Positions 1-6,423 of a stretch of DNA of 12,159 bases are shown here, one piece after another; position 1 is the first letter of the stretch; every line of letters begins with the position of its first letter. The stretch spans positions 1-12,159 of the forward strand of contig JAJYPQ010000081.1 in NCBI GenBank assembly GCA_021795255.1. The letters run 5' to 3'. Origin of the DNA: Pseudomonadota bacterium (GTDB lineage: Bacteria > Pseudomonadota > Gammaproteobacteria > Acidiferrobacterales > Acidiferrobacteraceae). Under the pieces are notes generated by a model. It searched no databases. It was not told the DNA's origin and worked only from the letters and a program-made list of their open reading frames with translations. Position numbers and translations under genes: made by a program.

Positions 1-209
1 GCCTGGGCGGCATAACGCCCGTAGGGATAAGCGGCCTCGAGGCCTTGAAAGAGCCGGATCGCGCGCTCATAGTTGCCGCTCTTTAGGGACGTTACACCTT
101 GGGCGTAGAAACGCTTCGCAGGCCAGTGGTGCGTCTTATGGTGGTCACGACCGCAAGCGCTAAGACTTGCAAGTCCTACGATGAGACAAAAGCGGATCAG
201 GTGACGCAT
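1..209 (-). CDS. bamD: Outer membrane protein assembly factor BamD, N-terminal part (runs off the left edge)
   Basis: Lipoprotein subunit of the BAM complex, which folds and inserts beta-barrel proteins into the outer membrane. The reverse-strand reading starts with ATG at 209 behind an AGAGGA ribosome site. It shows a basic start and hydrophobic stretch, then a lipobox ending in LSAC at about residue 19, the cysteine expected to be lipidated. After the linker come 'FYAQG', 'LKSGNYERAI' and 'FQGLEAAYPYGRYA', the first tetratricopeptide repeat of BamD, where the family typically has 'Y..A...L..G.Y..A...F..L...YP...Y'. Only about 69 codons are present; the remainder lies outside the window. It diverges from rluD, with 59 bases between the starts, the usual gammaproteobacterial arrangement. 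Family identity rests on the lipobox, the repeat and the synteny. Confidence 0.9.
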   Translation of the reverse strand, partial: MRHLIRFCLIVGLASLSACGRDHHKTHHWPAKRFYAQGVTSLKSGNYERAIRLFQGLEAAYPYGRYAAQ

Positions 210-268
210 GGCGATTCCTCTGGCATTCGGGGACAAGCTTAACCGGATTTGCACCGAGCGGAAAGACC

Positions 269-1183
269 GTGGACGCAGAGCGACACTTTTGGCTGCAATT
301 TTCTGACGCTGAGGCCGGGTTACGGCTCGATCGGGCGCTCGCTCGGCGCTTGCCGCAATTTTCCCGGACGGCGCTCCAGGGATGGTTGCGCGAGGGTCGC
401 GTGACCCTCGATGACGAGCCAGTCGCTGCGACTCGCCAAGTCAAAGGGGGAGAGCGCTTGTGGCTTGATCTTCCCGAGCCGGTCTTGTCCGATGTCCGCG
501 CAGAAGAGATTCCCCTTACCATTCTTTTTGAAGACGACACCTTGCTTGTGATCGACAAGCCAGCCGGTCTTGTCGTGCACCCGGGCGCTGGTTGCAGCCA
601 GGGTACCCTGCAAAACGCGCTTTTGTATCATGCCCCTGATCTGGCGGTCTTGCCGCGTTCGGGTATCGTGCATCGGCTCGATAAAGATACCTCGGGTTTG
701 CTTGTGATCGCGCGCACAGAGATGGCAAGACTTGCTCTGATCGAGCAATTGAAGACCCGCGAGATGGGCCGTGAGTATGAGGCCTTGGTGGTGGGCACGC
801 CCCCGAGCCACGGGTTTATCGAGGCCCCTATCGGGCGCGACCCCCGCCACCGGACACGGATGGCCGTGAACCCGCACGGTCGGCCGGCACGCACGGAATA
901 CGAGCTTGTCGAGCGTTTGGGACGGTTTAGCCTTTTGCGCGTGCGGTTAAAGACCGGGCGTACGCACCAGATCCGCGTACACATGACCCATATCGGTTTT
1001 CCGCTGGTAGGAGATGCCGTGTATGGTCGGACCAAGACCCGCGATATTCTTTCCCGGCAGGCGCTGCATGCGCGCCGTCTGAGTCTGATTCACCCAAAGA
1101 GCGGGCAAGCTCTGACGTTTGAGTGCGCGCGCGCCGCGGATTTTGTCGACGCCTTGCAGCGCCTGCGCCAGGAGGTCTTGTGA
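269..1183 (+). CDS. rluD: 23S rRNA pseudouridine synthase RluD
   Basis: Isomerises specific uridines of helix 69 in 23S rRNA (positions 1911, 1915 and 1917 in E. coli) to pseudouridine, supporting late 50S assembly. The 304-residue product has an N-terminal S4-type RNA-binding domain (about 16-75, 'RLDRALARRLPQFSR'). The RluA-type catalytic domain follows, with 'DKPAGLVVHPGAG' at about 96-108 and the signature HRLDKDTSGL at 135-144, whose Asp138 is the expected nucleophile. 'KTGRTHQIRVHM' lies further on. E. coli RluD is slightly longer (326), the difference being mainly in the C-terminal part. The start is GTG at 269, with GGAAAG a few bases upstream. It overlaps pgeF by 4 bases and is divergent from bamD, as in E. 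coli. RluC and RluA share the catalytic fold, but the bamD/pgeF context favours RluD. Confidence 0.95.
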   Translation: MDAERHFWLQFSDAEAGLRLDRALARRLPQFSRTALQGWLREGRVTLDDEPVAATRQVKGGERLWLDLPEPVLSDVRAEEIPLTILFEDDTLLVIDKPAGLVVHPGAGCSQGTLQNALLYHAPDLAVLPRSGIVHRLDKDTSGLLVIARTEMARLALIEQLKTREMGREYEALVVGTPPSHGFIEAPIGRDPRHRTRMAVNPHGRPARTEYELVERLGRFSLLRVRLKTGRTHQIRVHMTHIGFPLVGDAVYGRTKTRDILSRQALHARRLSLIHPKSGQALTFECARAADFVDALQRLRQEVL

Positions 1184-1908
1184 TTGAATGTGTAGCGGCC
1201 ACTTGGCCGATTCGGGGCGTGCGCGCCTATACCACGACCCGCCACGGTGGCGTGAGTCGGGGGCCCTATGCCTCCTTGAATTTGGCGACCCACGTCGGCG
1301 ATAGCACCGAGGATGTCTTGGCGAACCGGGCCAGATTGGCGGAGATGCTGAGCTTGCCCTCAGCGCCGCGCTGGCTCAATCAAGTCCACGGGTCTCGGGT
1401 CGTGGATGGCCACACGGTCGAGCAAGGACTCGATGCCGATGGCAGTTTTACAAGCGACCCGCAGGTCGTGTGTGCGGTACTGACCGCCGATTGCCTACCG
1501 ATTGTGCTCGCCGACCGGAAAGCGCGGTGCGTAGCGACCTTGCACGGGGGTTGGCGCGGACTCGCGGCGGGTATCATCGAAGCCGGTGTCGCCGCCTTAC
1601 CGGTTTCTTCGGCGGATATGGTGGCATGGCTTGGGCCCGCTATAGGGCCTCTTCATTATGAGGTGGGCGAGCCAGTGCGCGCGGCCTTCGGAGACGGGGC
1701 GCAGGCGGCCTTTCGGCCCACCGGGGATGGACGTTACCAAGCGGATCTCTACGCCCTGGCTCGTATCCGTCTGGCAGCCTGTGGCGTAAGCGAGGTGTAC
1801 GGCGGGGGTTTTGACACCCTAGCCGACCCCCGTTTCTATTCCTACCGGCAAACCCAGGTCTGTGGGCGGATGGCGACCGTGGCCTGGATAGGAGGAGACT
1901 CTCTGTAA
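1180..1908 (+). CDS. pgeF: Peptidoglycan editing factor PgeF (YfiH / multicopper-type polyphenol oxidase fold)
   Basis: Member of the YfiH/LACC1 family. In E. coli the protein keeps L-Ser from replacing L-Ala in peptidoglycan precursors; homologues also act as purine-nucleoside enzymes. Reading from GTG at 1180 gives 242 residues. The three conserved metal/active-site residues are visible: His70 in 'NQVHG', Cys105 in 'TADCLPI' and His122 in 'LHGGWRGLAAG'. Their positions nearly match His71, Cys107 and His124 of the E. coli protein. The frame is open from 1123, but I chose 1180 because GGAGG lies just ahead, the start overlaps the rluD stop as GTGA, and the length then fits the family. Translational coupling to rluD is therefore likely. 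The next gene follows after 31 bases. Confidence 0.93.
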   Translation: MIECVAATWPIRGVRAYTTTRHGGVSRGPYASLNLATHVGDSTEDVLANRARLAEMLSLPSAPRWLNQVHGSRVVDGHTVEQGLDADGSFTSDPQVVCAVLTADCLPIVLADRKARCVATLHGGWRGLAAGIIEAGVAALPVSSADMVAWLGPAIGPLHYEVGEPVRAAFGDGAQAAFRPTGDGRYQADLYALARIRLAACGVSEVYGGGFDTLADPRFYSYRQTQVCGRMATVAWIGGDSL

Positions 1909-1939
1909 GTCTATCCCCAACCATGAGGAGGAACAGCCG

Positions 1940-2503
1940 ATGAGTGGAAGTTTACAGGGTAAGAGGGTTGCGATGCTCCTCACAGACGGAGTCGAACAAG
2001 TCGAGTACGAGAAGCCGCGCCAATTTTTGGAGGAACGGGGCGCCCGCGTCGATCTTGTGTCGCCTAAAAAGCGTGGCGACTCGGTGCTGGCCTTTAATCA
2101 TTTGACGCCAGGATCTCAATTTGCCGTCGAAAAAACGGTGACGGAGGCGCGTCCGGAGGAGTATGACGCGCTGGTATTGCCGGGCGGCGTTGCGAACCCG
2201 GATCAATTGCGCTTAAGTTCGCCATCGGTCGAATTTGTGAATCGTTTCGCCCAAACAGGCAAACCGCTTGCCGCTATTTGCCACGGACCGTGGCTTTTGA
2301 TCAATGCGGGCTTAGTGGCTGGGCGCCATGTGACAAGTTGGCCCAGTTTGGAGACCGATATTCGCAACGCAGGCGGCCGTTGGACGGATGAGTCTGTGGT
2401 CGTCGACGGACGATTTATTACGAGCCGCAATCCGGGCGATATTCCCGCGTTCAATCAGCAGATCGAGAAGGCGCTCCTTAAGCCTCATACGGCCAGCGCC
2501 TAA
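1940..2503 (+). CDS. DJ-1/PfpI family protein (class I glutamine amidotransferase-like, YhbO/PfpI type)
   Basis: The 187-residue product has the DJ-1/PfpI fold signature. The family includes proteases, deglycase/glyoxalase-like enzymes and stress chaperones; several members protect cells from carbonyl or oxidative damage. The strand-turn motif 'AICHGPWLL' carries the nucleophile elbow (Cys114, followed by His115). 'LLTDGVEQVEYEKP' supplies the conserved acidic residue (Glu22) that lowers the cysteine pKa. 'DALVLPGGVANPDQLR' is the family's glycine-rich loop. The ATG at 1940 has a strong AGGAGGAA site about 7 bases upstream. It lies 31 bases after pgeF and probably belongs to the same transcript. 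The precise activity cannot be told from sequence; no signal peptide or membrane segment is seen, so it is cytosolic. It is not part of the conserved rluD-pgeF-clpB order. Confidence 0.9.
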   Translation: MSGSLQGKRVAMLLTDGVEQVEYEKPRQFLEERGARVDLVSPKKRGDSVLAFNHLTPGSQFAVEKTVTEARPEEYDALVLPGGVANPDQLRLSSPSVEFVNRFAQTGKPLAAICHGPWLLINAGLVAGRHVTSWPSLETDIRNAGGRWTDESVVVDGRFITSRNPGDIPAFNQQIEKALLKPHTASA

Positions 2504-2508
2504 TTTTT
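2470..2508 (+). terminator. Weak candidate terminator at the end of the DJ-1/PfpI gene
   Basis: GGCGCT at 2470-2475 can pair with AGCGCC at 2495-2500, and five T residues follow at 2504-2508 just after the stop codon. The loop is long (19 bases), so this is a weak intrinsic terminator at best. Its position between two convergent genes is where one would be expected. Confidence 0.25.
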
Positions 2509-2524
2509 GTCCCTAGCTATAGCT

Positions 2525-3373
2525 CTAGCGTGCAGGCTCCTTAAAGCGGAGAGAGAGGTCGAGCGCTCGGACGTTTTTAGTGATATCGCCGATCGAGATA
2601 AAGTCGACACCAGTCTCGGCTACCTCGGCGACATTCTCCAAGGTGATTCCACCCGAGGCCTCGAGCAGGGCCCCACCGCGGGTGCGCAAAACCGCGGTGC
2701 GAAGATCTGCCACCGAGAAATTATCTAAGAGGATGCGCGGTGCACCGGCGCTAAGCGCCTGCTCGAGCTGAGTCAGTGTCTCGACCTCGATTTCCACCAT
2801 TCGTCCCTCAGCGATTTGCTCCGCGTGACGTAAGGCGGCCTCAAGGGATCGGGCCGCAGCAATGTGGTTTTCCTTGATGAGGACCCCGTCATAAAGGCCG
2901 ATTCGGTGGTTTTGGCAACCGCCGCAGAGTACCGCGTACTTTTGCGCGAGGCGTAAGCCCGGGAGTGTCTTGCGGGTATCAAGGATGCGGGCCTGGGTAT
3001 GGGCGACACAGTCGGCATAGCGGCGTGCCAAGGTCGCGGTCCCGGAGAGGGTCTGAACAAAGTTGAGGGCCGTGCGCTCGCCCGTAAGCAGGGGGCGGGT
3101 GGCCCCTGTGAGTTCGCACAGGGTCGTGCCGGCCGCTATTCTGTCGGAGTCGTGCGCGTGCCATATAATTTCGGAGTGCGGGTCGAGTTGCCGGAATGTG
3201 GCATCGAACCACGCGCTGCCGCACAAAACGCCGTCTTCGCGCGTTATGAGCGTAGCCGTCGCCGGGCCTTGGGGCACCAAAAGCGCGGTCAGATCACCCG
3301 CTCCTATATCCTCCCCCAAGGCGGCGTGGACCATCTTTTCAATAGTCGATGGCGTGAGATACGATGGCAACAC
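2525..3373 (-). CDS. nadC: Nicotinate-nucleotide pyrophosphorylase (carboxylating), quinolinate phosphoribosyltransferase
   Basis: Converts quinolinate and PRPP to nicotinate mononucleotide, CO2 and diphosphate in de novo NAD synthesis. The 282-residue product has the family's N-terminal open-faced sandwich ('ALGEDIGAGDLTALLVP', 'GVLCGSAWF', 'GERTALNFVQTLSGTAT') followed by the alpha/beta barrel. Substrate-binding motifs include 'ILDTRKTLPGLR' (Arg-Lys pair at about 134-135), 'GGCQNHRIGLYD' with the His-Arg pair at about 156-157, 'LIKENHI' with its lysine, and the acidic 'EIEVET' and 'ILLDNF'. The frame stays open six codons further upstream to a GTG at 3391. I prefer GTG at 3373 because GGGAGG lies 5 bases ahead of it, while the longer start has no ribosome site. 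The adjacent TTG at 3370 is also possible. Convergent with the preceding operon; no nadA or nadB is in the window. Confidence 0.93.
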   Translation of the reverse strand: MLPSYLTPSTIEKMVHAALGEDIGAGDLTALLVPQGPATATLITREDGVLCGSAWFDATFRQLDPHSEIIWHAHDSDRIAAGTTLCELTGATRPLLTGERTALNFVQTLSGTATLARRYADCVAHTQARILDTRKTLPGLRLAQKYAVLCGGCQNHRIGLYDGVLIKENHIAAARSLEAALRHAEQIAEGRMVEIEVETLTQLEQALSAGAPRILLDNFSVADLRTAVLRTRGGALLEASGGITLENVAEVAETGVDFISIGDITKNVRALDLSLRFKEPAR

Positions 3374-3687
3374 CACACCCTCCCAGAACACTGTGACTTG
3401 GTTTAGCGGGGTTTAAGCTAAAGGTTGCCGATCCACGATAGGGGCCGATGTTCCCCTGCTGATGGATAGCTCTGGAAGCAGCGGTTTCCCACTACGGAGC
3501 GCGGTCGCCTCCGATCCGCTAAGTCCCTCGTAGGCCCCGTTTCGCTTTATACACGAGCCGCGGTCTCAAGTCGCCTGCCTCTTCCCGGTACACCTAATCC
3601 TCGGGCTTGCACTTGTTGATGACCTCCTAAAGGCGAATTCCGATCATGCGGCCAATAAGCCATCATCCATGATGTTCCTCACAATAA

Positions 3688-3709
3688 GGATATAGCATAT
3701 CTAGATTAT
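3688..3709. promoter_or_regulatory. Candidate operator, copy 1 of a shared AT-rich dyad
   Basis: A 22-base AT-rich element containing the inverted repeat GATAT-N3-ATATC followed by CTAGA and a further AT pair. It matches the element at 4491-4512 at 19 of 22 positions, with the dyad arms identical. It lies about 265 bases upstream of the Rrf2-type regulator start. Binding by that regulator is inferred from the pairing of sites with the regulator and its neighbour, not shown. Confidence 0.5.
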
Positions 3710-3918
3710 GAGCTCGAGCCCGAGGTATCGACCCTAAAGACCTGGTGGAGGAGACCAATTTTGCTTTCAGATTGGGATGCGCCCGCCTGTATCTGCGACC
3801 GCGGGACCAGGATCTGCGGCCAGCTGGCAAGGCGTCTGCATAACCGTTTTTGCGCGCGTCGGTAGTCTGACTACTGACCAAGCGAAAAAAAGGATGGGAA
3901 AGGGATCAGGGTCAAGCG

Positions 3919-3941
3919 CCATCCAAGTGTTTTCTGGATGG
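3919..3941 (+). promoter_or_regulatory. Stem-loop or operator-like dyad in the leader of the Rrf2 regulator
   Basis: CCATCCA (3919-3925) and TGGATGG (3935-3941) form a perfect 7-bp inverted repeat around a 9-base spacer, about 32 bases before the regulator's start codon. It could be a transcript hairpin or a dyad for protein binding; Rrf2 proteins are dimeric and often repress their own gene. No T-run follows, so it is not a classical terminator. Confidence 0.35.
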
Positions 3942-3973
3942 TGTTCTGCGATAGGACCTAAGGGAGGTAGATC

Positions 3974-4444
3974 ATGCGCATGGGGGAAGGTGTGGAATGG
4001 GGGCTCCACTGTTGTTTGACGCTCGCCTGGATCGGCAGTCAGGAGCCGGTATCGACGGCCAAGCTCGCGGCGCATTTTGGTGTGCCGCCCACCTATCTCA
4101 ATAAGTGTTTACAGGCCTTGGTGCGCGCCCATATTCTCATTTCTGTTTCCGGGGCCCATGGCGGATTTCGGTTAGCAAAGAGTCCCGATGCATTAACCCT
4201 TTTGGACGTTGTGGACGCGATTGAAGGGCCAAATGAGGTCTTTCGTTGTACCGAGATCCGCCAAATCGAAGGTTGCTCGCACGATGAAAACCGGCGCCCC
4301 TGTGCCATTGCCGCCGCCATGCACAAAGCCGAGGCGGCGTGGCGCGCCGCGCTCAATGCACAGAGCCTGGCAGAAATCGTACGCTCAGCCCCGCAGGCTG
4401 CGGCTGAGCGTACGCGGCGCTGGTACCAAGACGTGCGCCGGTAG
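3974..4444 (+). CDS. Rrf2-family transcriptional regulator with a three-cysteine cluster
   Basis: A 156-residue winged-helix regulator of the Rrf2 family (relatives: IscR, NsrR, CymR). The DNA-binding part is at about 25-70 ('STAKLAAHFGVPPTYLNKCLQ' with the wing 'SGAHGGFRLAKSP'), then 'ITLLDVVDAIEG'-like residues at 74-85. The family's cysteine region follows: Cys92, Cys101 and Cys110 in 'FRCTEIRQIEGC' and 'RRPCAI'. The C-X8-C-X8-C spacing differs from the closer spacing of IscR (92/98/104) and NsrR, so a 2Fe-2S cluster or a thiol/disulfide switch are both possible. The ATG at 3974 follows AGGGAGG by 6 bases. It sits 81 bases ahead of the MFS gene, and the shared dyad elements suggest that it controls itself and that transporter. 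The 3' end of the coding sequence contains a strong hairpin (4378-4414). Confidence 0.88.
   Translation: MRMGEGVEWGLHCCLTLAWIGSQEPVSTAKLAAHFGVPPTYLNKCLQALVRAHILISVSGAHGGFRLAKSPDALTLLDVVDAIEGPNEVFRCTEIRQIEGCSHDENRRPCAIAAAMHKAEAAWRAALNAQSLAEIVRSAPQAAAERTRRWYQDVRR
4378..4414 (+). repeat. Perfect 13-bp inverted repeat inside the 3' end of the Rrf2 gene
   Basis: CGTACGCTCAGCC at 4378-4390 is the exact reverse complement of 4402-4414, around an 11-base spacer that can itself pair further (CCGCAG with CTGCGG). It encodes residues at about 136-147 of the regulator, beyond the conserved Rrf2 core, and ends 30 bases before the stop. There is no T-run after it. Confidence 0.75.
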
Positions 4445-4490
4445 ATCCCTGTCTGTTCTGGCTTATGAGGGCAGCCTGGCTCCATACTCA

Positions 4491-4512
4491 GGATATATAA
4501 TATCTAGAATAT
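4491..4512. promoter_or_regulatory. Candidate operator, copy 2, directly upstream of the MFS gene
   Basis: Second copy of the GATAT-N3-ATATC element, 19 of 22 bases equal to 3688-3709. It ends 13 bases before the MFS start codon and contains TATAAT (4496-4501), which could be a sigma-70 -10 box, though no good -35 is seen. Overlap of a -10 with the dyad would fit repression by steric block; this is inference. Confidence 0.55.
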
Positions 4513-4525
4513 AGGGAAGAGTTTT

Positions 4526-5257
4526 ATGGAGGACGGACTGAGCAGCAAAGCCCAGGGGAGAGCGGGCGGTCTAGTGGTCATTCTGATCCTCGCATTTGGC
4601 ACCTTTGCTGTGGGCACGGATGCGTTTATCGTGGCCCGGTTTTTGCCCGCTCTGGCTAGGACGCTCGCTGTTTCGGTCGCCACCGCCGAACAAAGTGTCA
4701 CCGTGTTCGCGCTGACGTATGCGGTGTTGGCGCCTGTTCTAGCGACCCTCACCGCTAGGGTCCCACGGCGGTCTCTTTTGGTGGGGGCGCTCGTGGTCAT
4801 AGGCAGCGCGAATCTTGGTGCGGCAATTGCCTCCGAGTTTACGATGCTCGTTTTCCTGCGAGCCTTGGCCGCTGCCGGTGCGGCCATGTATACGCCTACG
4901 GCGGCCTCCCTTGTTTCGCCCTCAGAACGTGGACGGGTCCTCGCTTTCGTCGTAGGTGGCTTGACCTTGGCCACGGTTTTGTCGGTGCCCCTTGGTGTAC
5001 TCATGAGCGGCTGGGTGGGCTGGCGCGTTTCTTTAGGCATAGTTGCGGCGCTCGCCTTCTTAGGTGCCCTCGCCGTGTCGTGGGTCCTGCCGGTTCTTGG
5101 CGGTGCTCTGTTTATACCGTTACGTGAGCGCTTGGGGATCCTGGGGCAGTCCTGTGTAGTCAGCGTGTTGCCGCTTACTGTCCTTGGCATGATGGCGAGC
5201 TATACCGTCTATGCGTATTCCGTTCCGGCCTTGCGCGCCGCCGGACCGAGACTGTAG
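4526..5257 (+). pseudogene. MFS transporter (DHA1-like), truncated after about seven helices
   Basis: N-terminal half of a major-facilitator drug/metabolite exporter of the DHA1 (AraJ/Cmr-like) type. Helices are visible at about 16-38, 56-75, 83-102, 105-127, 138-160, 165-188 and 209-231. The loop between helices 2 and 3 reads 'LTARVPRRSLLVGAL', the position of MFS motif A (normally G-x-L-a-D-r-x-G-r-r), partly degenerate. 'LSVPLGVLMSGWVGWRVSL' is the motif C-like region of helix 5. Family members have about 390-420 residues and 12 helices; this one stops at 243, inside or just after helix 7, and no frame downstream to 5769 resumes a transporter. The ATG at 4526 follows AGGGAAGAG. It probably lost its 3' half by deletion or rearrangement, so it is unlikely to transport. 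It may once have been controlled by the adjacent Rrf2 regulator. Confidence 0.8.
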
Positions 5258-5769
5258 CTGATTATTAAGACTCATTAAAGGCAAAATGATCCCGAGCTGA
5301 TGCTGAGGATCTCTTTCCTCCCACCGCGGGGCAATGAGTCAAATCCCGGGGCGAAGAGGCCGTGGGCGACTAGGGGCCTACGCGCCTTCGGGTTGTCGAC
5401 CCCGGCCAAAAGCCAGTACCAGATGAGACCACGATCCTCCTGTTCCGCCTTCAAAGGCGTCCATTAGTTTCTTCTTTTCATCCTTCTATCTATGCGTATT
5501 GAGATATTCGGTCAAGAGCCACCACGATCCGGCGTCTACCACCGCCGCGACGCCCGTGCGACTTAAATCAGAGCAGCTCGCCGCCGGGGCCCACAGGACA
5601 CCCTGGATAGAAGGCTTAATATATCTGCCCCCGACCCATACCCAGATGTTTACCGGGTTGCGTCAAGAGGCGAGGCATCCATAACATGGTAGCTGTCCTT
5701 ATCCTTCCGCTACGGCCAGGATCTAGGAAACGCGAAGTCCCATGATATAATAAAAATGGAGGCTGGACC
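5258..5769. other. Intergenic stretch after the truncated transporter; no gene recognised
   Basis: This is the point where the transporter's second half should be, but none of the frames reads like MFS. One minus-strand frame (5275-5463, 62 codons, no good start or ribosome site) has a less shadow-like translation including 'LIWYWLLAGVDNPKAR', but I do not recognise it. A TATAAT at 5746-5751 lies just before the next gene, without a recognisable -35 element. Confidence 0.45.
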
Positions 5770-6423
5770 GTGGATGCGAATATGTTGGACACACATACGC
5801 TCGTCAAGCGTTTGACCCAGGCCGGGGTCCCGGAGGCTCAGGCAGAAGCGCATATGGCTGTGTTCTTGGACATATCCGAGCACGGGTTCGCGACCAGGAG
5901 CGACATTGATCGTCTTGACCGGCACATGGATGGTCTCGCGACTAAGGAAATATTGTCGGAGGTCAAGAGGGATGTTGAGACCCTGAAGACTGACCTTACT
6001 TGTGTCAAGGAGGACTTGGTCGGCGTCAAGACTGATCTTGCTGGCGTCAAGACTGATCTTGCTGGCGTCAAGACTGATCTTGCTGGCGTCAAGACTGATC
6101 TTGCTGGCGTCAAGACTGACCTTGCTGGCGTCAAGACTGACCTTGCTTGTGTCAAGGAGGACTTGGTCGGCGTCAAGACTGATCTTGCTGGCGTCAAGGA
6201 GGACTTGGTCGGCGTCAAGACTGATCTTGCTGGCGTCAAGACTGGTGTCGCCAGCCTCAAGGAGACTTTTGCCTGCTTTGAGCGGGATTTCGAATCACGA
6301 ATGGTCGGCATGACTGTCACTATGACTGGCATGGAATTGCGATTGCTGGTCCGACTTGGCGGCCTCATCGTTGCGCTCATGTCTGCGGGTTTTGGTATCC
6401 TCGAATTCACGCTCGCGCACTGA
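5770..6423 (+). CDS. DUF1640/CCDC90-like coiled-coil protein with C-terminal membrane anchor and heptad tandem repeats
   Basis: A 217-residue protein with the layout of DUF1640 (CCDC90/MCUR1-like) proteins: an N-terminal helical head ('DTHTLVKRLTQAGVPEAQAEAHM', residues 7-29, where the family has 'DTlklVrrLeaaGf...qAea'), a long coiled coil, and one C-terminal membrane helix (about 192-213) with a very short tail. The bacterial family has no settled function; mitochondrial relatives act at the inner membrane. Residues 78-161 are twelve heptads of the type G-V-K-T-D-L-A and C/G-V-K-E-D-L-V, ideal for a coiled coil with V and L at core positions and K/T/D/E outside. The start is GTG at 5770 with GGAGG 7 bases upstream; an in-frame ATG at 5782 is less well placed. 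The repeat keeps all frames open, giving large false frames on both strands. Confidence 0.82.
   Translation: MDANMLDTHTLVKRLTQAGVPEAQAEAHMAVFLDISEHGFATRSDIDRLDRHMDGLATKEILSEVKRDVETLKTDLTCVKEDLVGVKTDLAGVKTDLAGVKTDLAGVKTDLAGVKTDLAGVKTDLACVKEDLVGVKTDLAGVKEDLVGVKTDLAGVKTGVASLKETFACFERDFESRMVGMTVTMTGMELRLLVRLGGLIVALMSAGFGILEFTLAH
6001..6252 (+). repeat. Tandem repeat: twelve 21-bp units inside the DUF1640-like gene
   Basis: Twelve consecutive 21-base units run from 6001 to 6252. Eight encode GVKTDLA and are nearly identical in DNA, differing mostly at one GAT/GAC codon. Two encode CVKEDLV, one GVKEDLV, and the last (GVKTGVA) is divergent. The near identity at silent sites points to recent expansion by slippage or unequal crossing over. 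Because 21 is a multiple of 3, unit gain or loss changes rod length without a frameshift. Confidence 0.95.

Larger units (their letters stand above)
3392..3973. other. Intergenic stretch between nadC and the Rrf2 regulator; no gene recognised
   Basis: I find no reading frame here with family motifs or a convincing ribosome site on either strand; open frames near 3663-4075 give low-complexity, basic translations typical of GC-rich shadows. The stretch does hold an AT-rich dyad element at 3688-3709, a small dyad GTAGT-CTG-ACTAC at 3862-3874, and a stem-loop at 3919-3941 in the presumed leader of the regulator, listed separately. It may be the worn remainder of lost genes. Confidence 0.5.

Noticed and set aside
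320..877. Minus-strand open frame of 185 codons opposite rluD
   Set aside because: Lies wholly inside rluD, whose motifs are unambiguous; no ribosome site or family match.
3663..4075. Open frames on both strands between nadC and the Rrf2 regulator
   Set aside because: Basic, low-complexity translations without ribosome sites or motifs; the regulator's own start at 3974 is well supported in a different frame.
4378..4414. Reading the hairpin as the intrinsic terminator of the regulator gene
   Set aside because: It lies before the stop codon and is followed by GC-rich coding sequence rather than a T-run.
4504..5190. Minus-strand open frame of 228 codons opposite the MFS gene
   Set aside because: The translation is rich in Arg/Thr/Pro/Ala with no motif, the typical antisense of a hydrophobic GC-rich membrane gene.
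6001..6252. Possibility that the regular repeat is a CRISPR array
   Set aside because: Units are directly adjacent 21-mers without spacers, in frame in a coding sequence, and encode coiled-coil heptads.
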